NCBI GenBank assembly: GCA_003427395.1
Contig: BFEA01000242.1
Span: forward strand, 396,967-426,516
Direction: 5' to 3'
Source of the DNA: Chara braunii
Lineage: Eukaryota > Streptophyta > Charophyceae > Charales > Characeae
Length of the DNA: 29,550 nt
Positions within the stretch are counted from its first letter, which is position 1. Each line of letters starts with the position of its first letter. The translations under genes and the position numbers were made by a program. Under the pieces are notes generated by a model. That model saw only the letters and a list, made by a program, of their open reading frames with translations, was not told where the DNA came from and searched no databases. Below are positions 28,317 to 29,550 of this stretch, one piece after another.

Positions 28317-29023
28317 ATCGAATGAGTATGAGTACTACATAGTACGCCATCATTGCGACCGCTTGCATACGCTTGCATTGCGAGTCGATATGAGTTAGCC
28401 CCGCGTCCGCGCGGTTTTATACTAAACCTCGCGCGCGACGCCTATCCGATTTCTGCATCGGAAAGTTATGAGATGGCTACCAAGGGACTGAGAGTGTTGT
28501 CACGTTGTTTATTCAGTGTTGTTCTGTATATGTATGTGTACATGCGTGTGTGTGTTTTTATTTTTATGTTCTTTATAGTGGTGTGCGCGTGGCGTGTGGG
28601 ATGCGTCCTAGTCGACCGGTGACGAGTCGCGCTTGGGACCTCAGCCCCCCAAGATGCCGGTTTGCGTGCGGGTTCGATAGAGGCGTAATACCACGTGTAC
28701 CCTCTATGCTACAACGAACGAGAAACGCCCTCGGCTGGTCCACCTCTGCGATTGCAGCTGATTAGCTTTCGTACTGTGGACTGGTAGCTCGGCGGGGATA
28801 CGCCCACCGAAGGGAGGTGACAACTCCCATAAGGTGGAGGTAAATCGTGCCTCGCGTAGGCCCTATCCTGTCATAGGGGCTCGCGAGAGGTATGGCTGGC
28901 GCACTCAGCCGGAGCGGCTTGCGAAAACTCCATGTGTATTCACGACGAGGATTAAGACCAACTTCTGCGTGACGAGGACGGGAGGGTCCCGCCCTGCCTT
29001 ATGCGGTGCCGGACCGATGCGCC

Positions 29024-29162
29024 CGACAACATGTATGCGAGCCAGTGGGTGACTAACCCATGAGGCGGAAGAAACCTGAGTGACAAGAAACCTCCGCGGG
29101 TGCATAGTCCGCCAACCACAATCTGCTGTAAGAGGTTTGAATGTGAGCATATCCGATGGAAC
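29024..29162 (+). repeat. R4 dispersed repeat, copy 3
   Basis: CCCATGAGGCGGAAGAAACC, then TCCGCCAACCACAATCTGCT and GTTTGAATGTGAGCATATCC, matching R4 at 20652-20796 and 22465-22612. It abuts the 3' end of copy B. Confidence 0.65.
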
Positions 29163-29460
29163 CCGAGAAAAACAAACTATACCTGGGCAGAGCGACCCTC
29201 GGCACTGTGGAGAGAGTCCGCAGCGGTGCAGAATGCACAGCTGTGCATATGAAACCCTTATGCACTTTGGTCTTCAAAGTTCTCATTTGAACATTTGTTA
29301 CTAACACAAGGATCCGTACTGGGGCCCGTGAGAGATAAGGCTGGTCACATAGATTTTGCCGAAGCCCCGGATGTGCCATTTGTGTGCCAACTTTGCCAGC
29401 GGCCTGTGGAGCCCCAGGCCAAGAAAATTGCGGCCACCGCTGGAGGTGACCGCAAATGTC
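29163..29460. other. Unassigned sequence
   Basis: No gene or known repeat recognised. Followed by an AT-rich stretch and (TA)n at 29487-29502. Confidence 0.4.
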
Positions 29461-29502
29461 TTATTTTTTATTATTATTATTTTTACTATATATATATATA
29501 TA

Positions 29503-29550
29503 CAGGGTTACCGACGTTCGGGATGGGACGAACGCCCGAACGTATGGGAC
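29503..29550. mobile_element. hAT-like element E1 family, end truncated by window edge
   Basis: CAGGGTTACCGACGTTCGGG through CGAACGTATGGGAC matches the left end of E1 (10924-10971) at 43 of 48 positions. It is again preceded directly by (TA)n, supporting TATATATA as a preferred or sampled target. Confidence 0.75.

Larger units (their letters stand above)
25151..29032 (+). repeat. Large repeat unit, copy B (3.88 kb)
   Basis: Collinear with copy A (14478-18317), with the same landmarks in the same order. Differences: five rather than three of the 123-bp units (26645-27225), loss of part of the duplicated hairpin block, and a replaced segment at about 28050-28330. Homology to A ends at GGACCGATGCGCCCGACAAC (29010-29029), where R4 copy 3 begins. 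Confidence 0.8.

Noticed and set aside
14478-29032. Copies A and B as the two LTRs of a retrotransposon
   Set aside because: Both edges can be read as starting near TG and ending near CA, but there is no convincing primer-binding site after A, no polypurine tract directly before B, no gag/pol trace between them, and R3 also precedes A. Segmental or nested duplication explains more.

Overview
The window is a gene-poor, repeat-saturated stretch of a eukaryotic nuclear genome. I found no protein-coding gene I can defend. The longest open frames (up to about 207 codons) lie in low-complexity or repetitive DNA and many begin at non-ATG codons. Two small-nuclear-RNA sequences point to the green lineage: a U2-like gene at 99-246 with the plant-type 5' end ATACCTTTCTCGG, and a U6-like gene at 3439-3546 with a plant-type 3' half. 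A streptophyte alga such as a charophyte would fit, but the species is a guess. The assembly contains an 11-N gap (10849-10859) and an uncut Nextera mate-pair junction adapter (11708-11745), so 10.8-11.8 kb is a misjoin.

Layout. 0-4.5 kb: U2-like gene, purine-rich tracts, several minisatellites (32, 61-64, 59 and about 21 bp units), four small fold-back MITEs, and a minus-strand tRNA-derived SINE (2914-3430) lying head to head with the U6-like sequence. 4.5-6.8 kb: nothing recognisable. 6.8-10.2 kb: several copies of a tRNA-derived SINE family ('SINE-B'), a second, decayed U6 copy (about 7258-7355), a (GA)n/(A)n microsatellite and a 410-bp tandem duplication. 10.3-12.7 kb: a tandem repeat of about 175 bp units with a stem-loop in each (R3), interrupted by the misjoin, which carries a hAT-like element. 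12.9-13.4 kb: a second hAT-type MITE with a perfect 8-bp target duplication. 14.48-18.32 kb: repeat copy A. 18.36-18.68 kb: an inverted fragment of it. 19.0-19.6 kb: pyrimidine-rich DNA ending in an exon-like segment. 19.97-20.65 kb: eleven tandem half-tRNA-like units. 21-22.3 kb: two more SINEs. 23.1-24.2 kb: second R3 array. 23.8-24.9 kb: seven minus-strand splice-donor motifs. 25.15-29.03 kb: repeat copy B, homologous to A. 29.5 kb to the end: start of another hAT-like element.

The most unusual signal is in copies A and B. Each carries an array of stem-loops built on one conserved loop (core CYATAAGTTT), while the stems differ from one hairpin to the next and remain paired. Between A and B, orthologous stems carry double, pairing-preserving substitutions: four in one 10-bp stem and two in another. 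Similar conserved-loop, changing-stem hairpins occur in the R3 satellite and in a short dispersed repeat. This implies either selection on a structured transcript or a template-switch process that keeps rewriting palindromes. Both readings can be tested.
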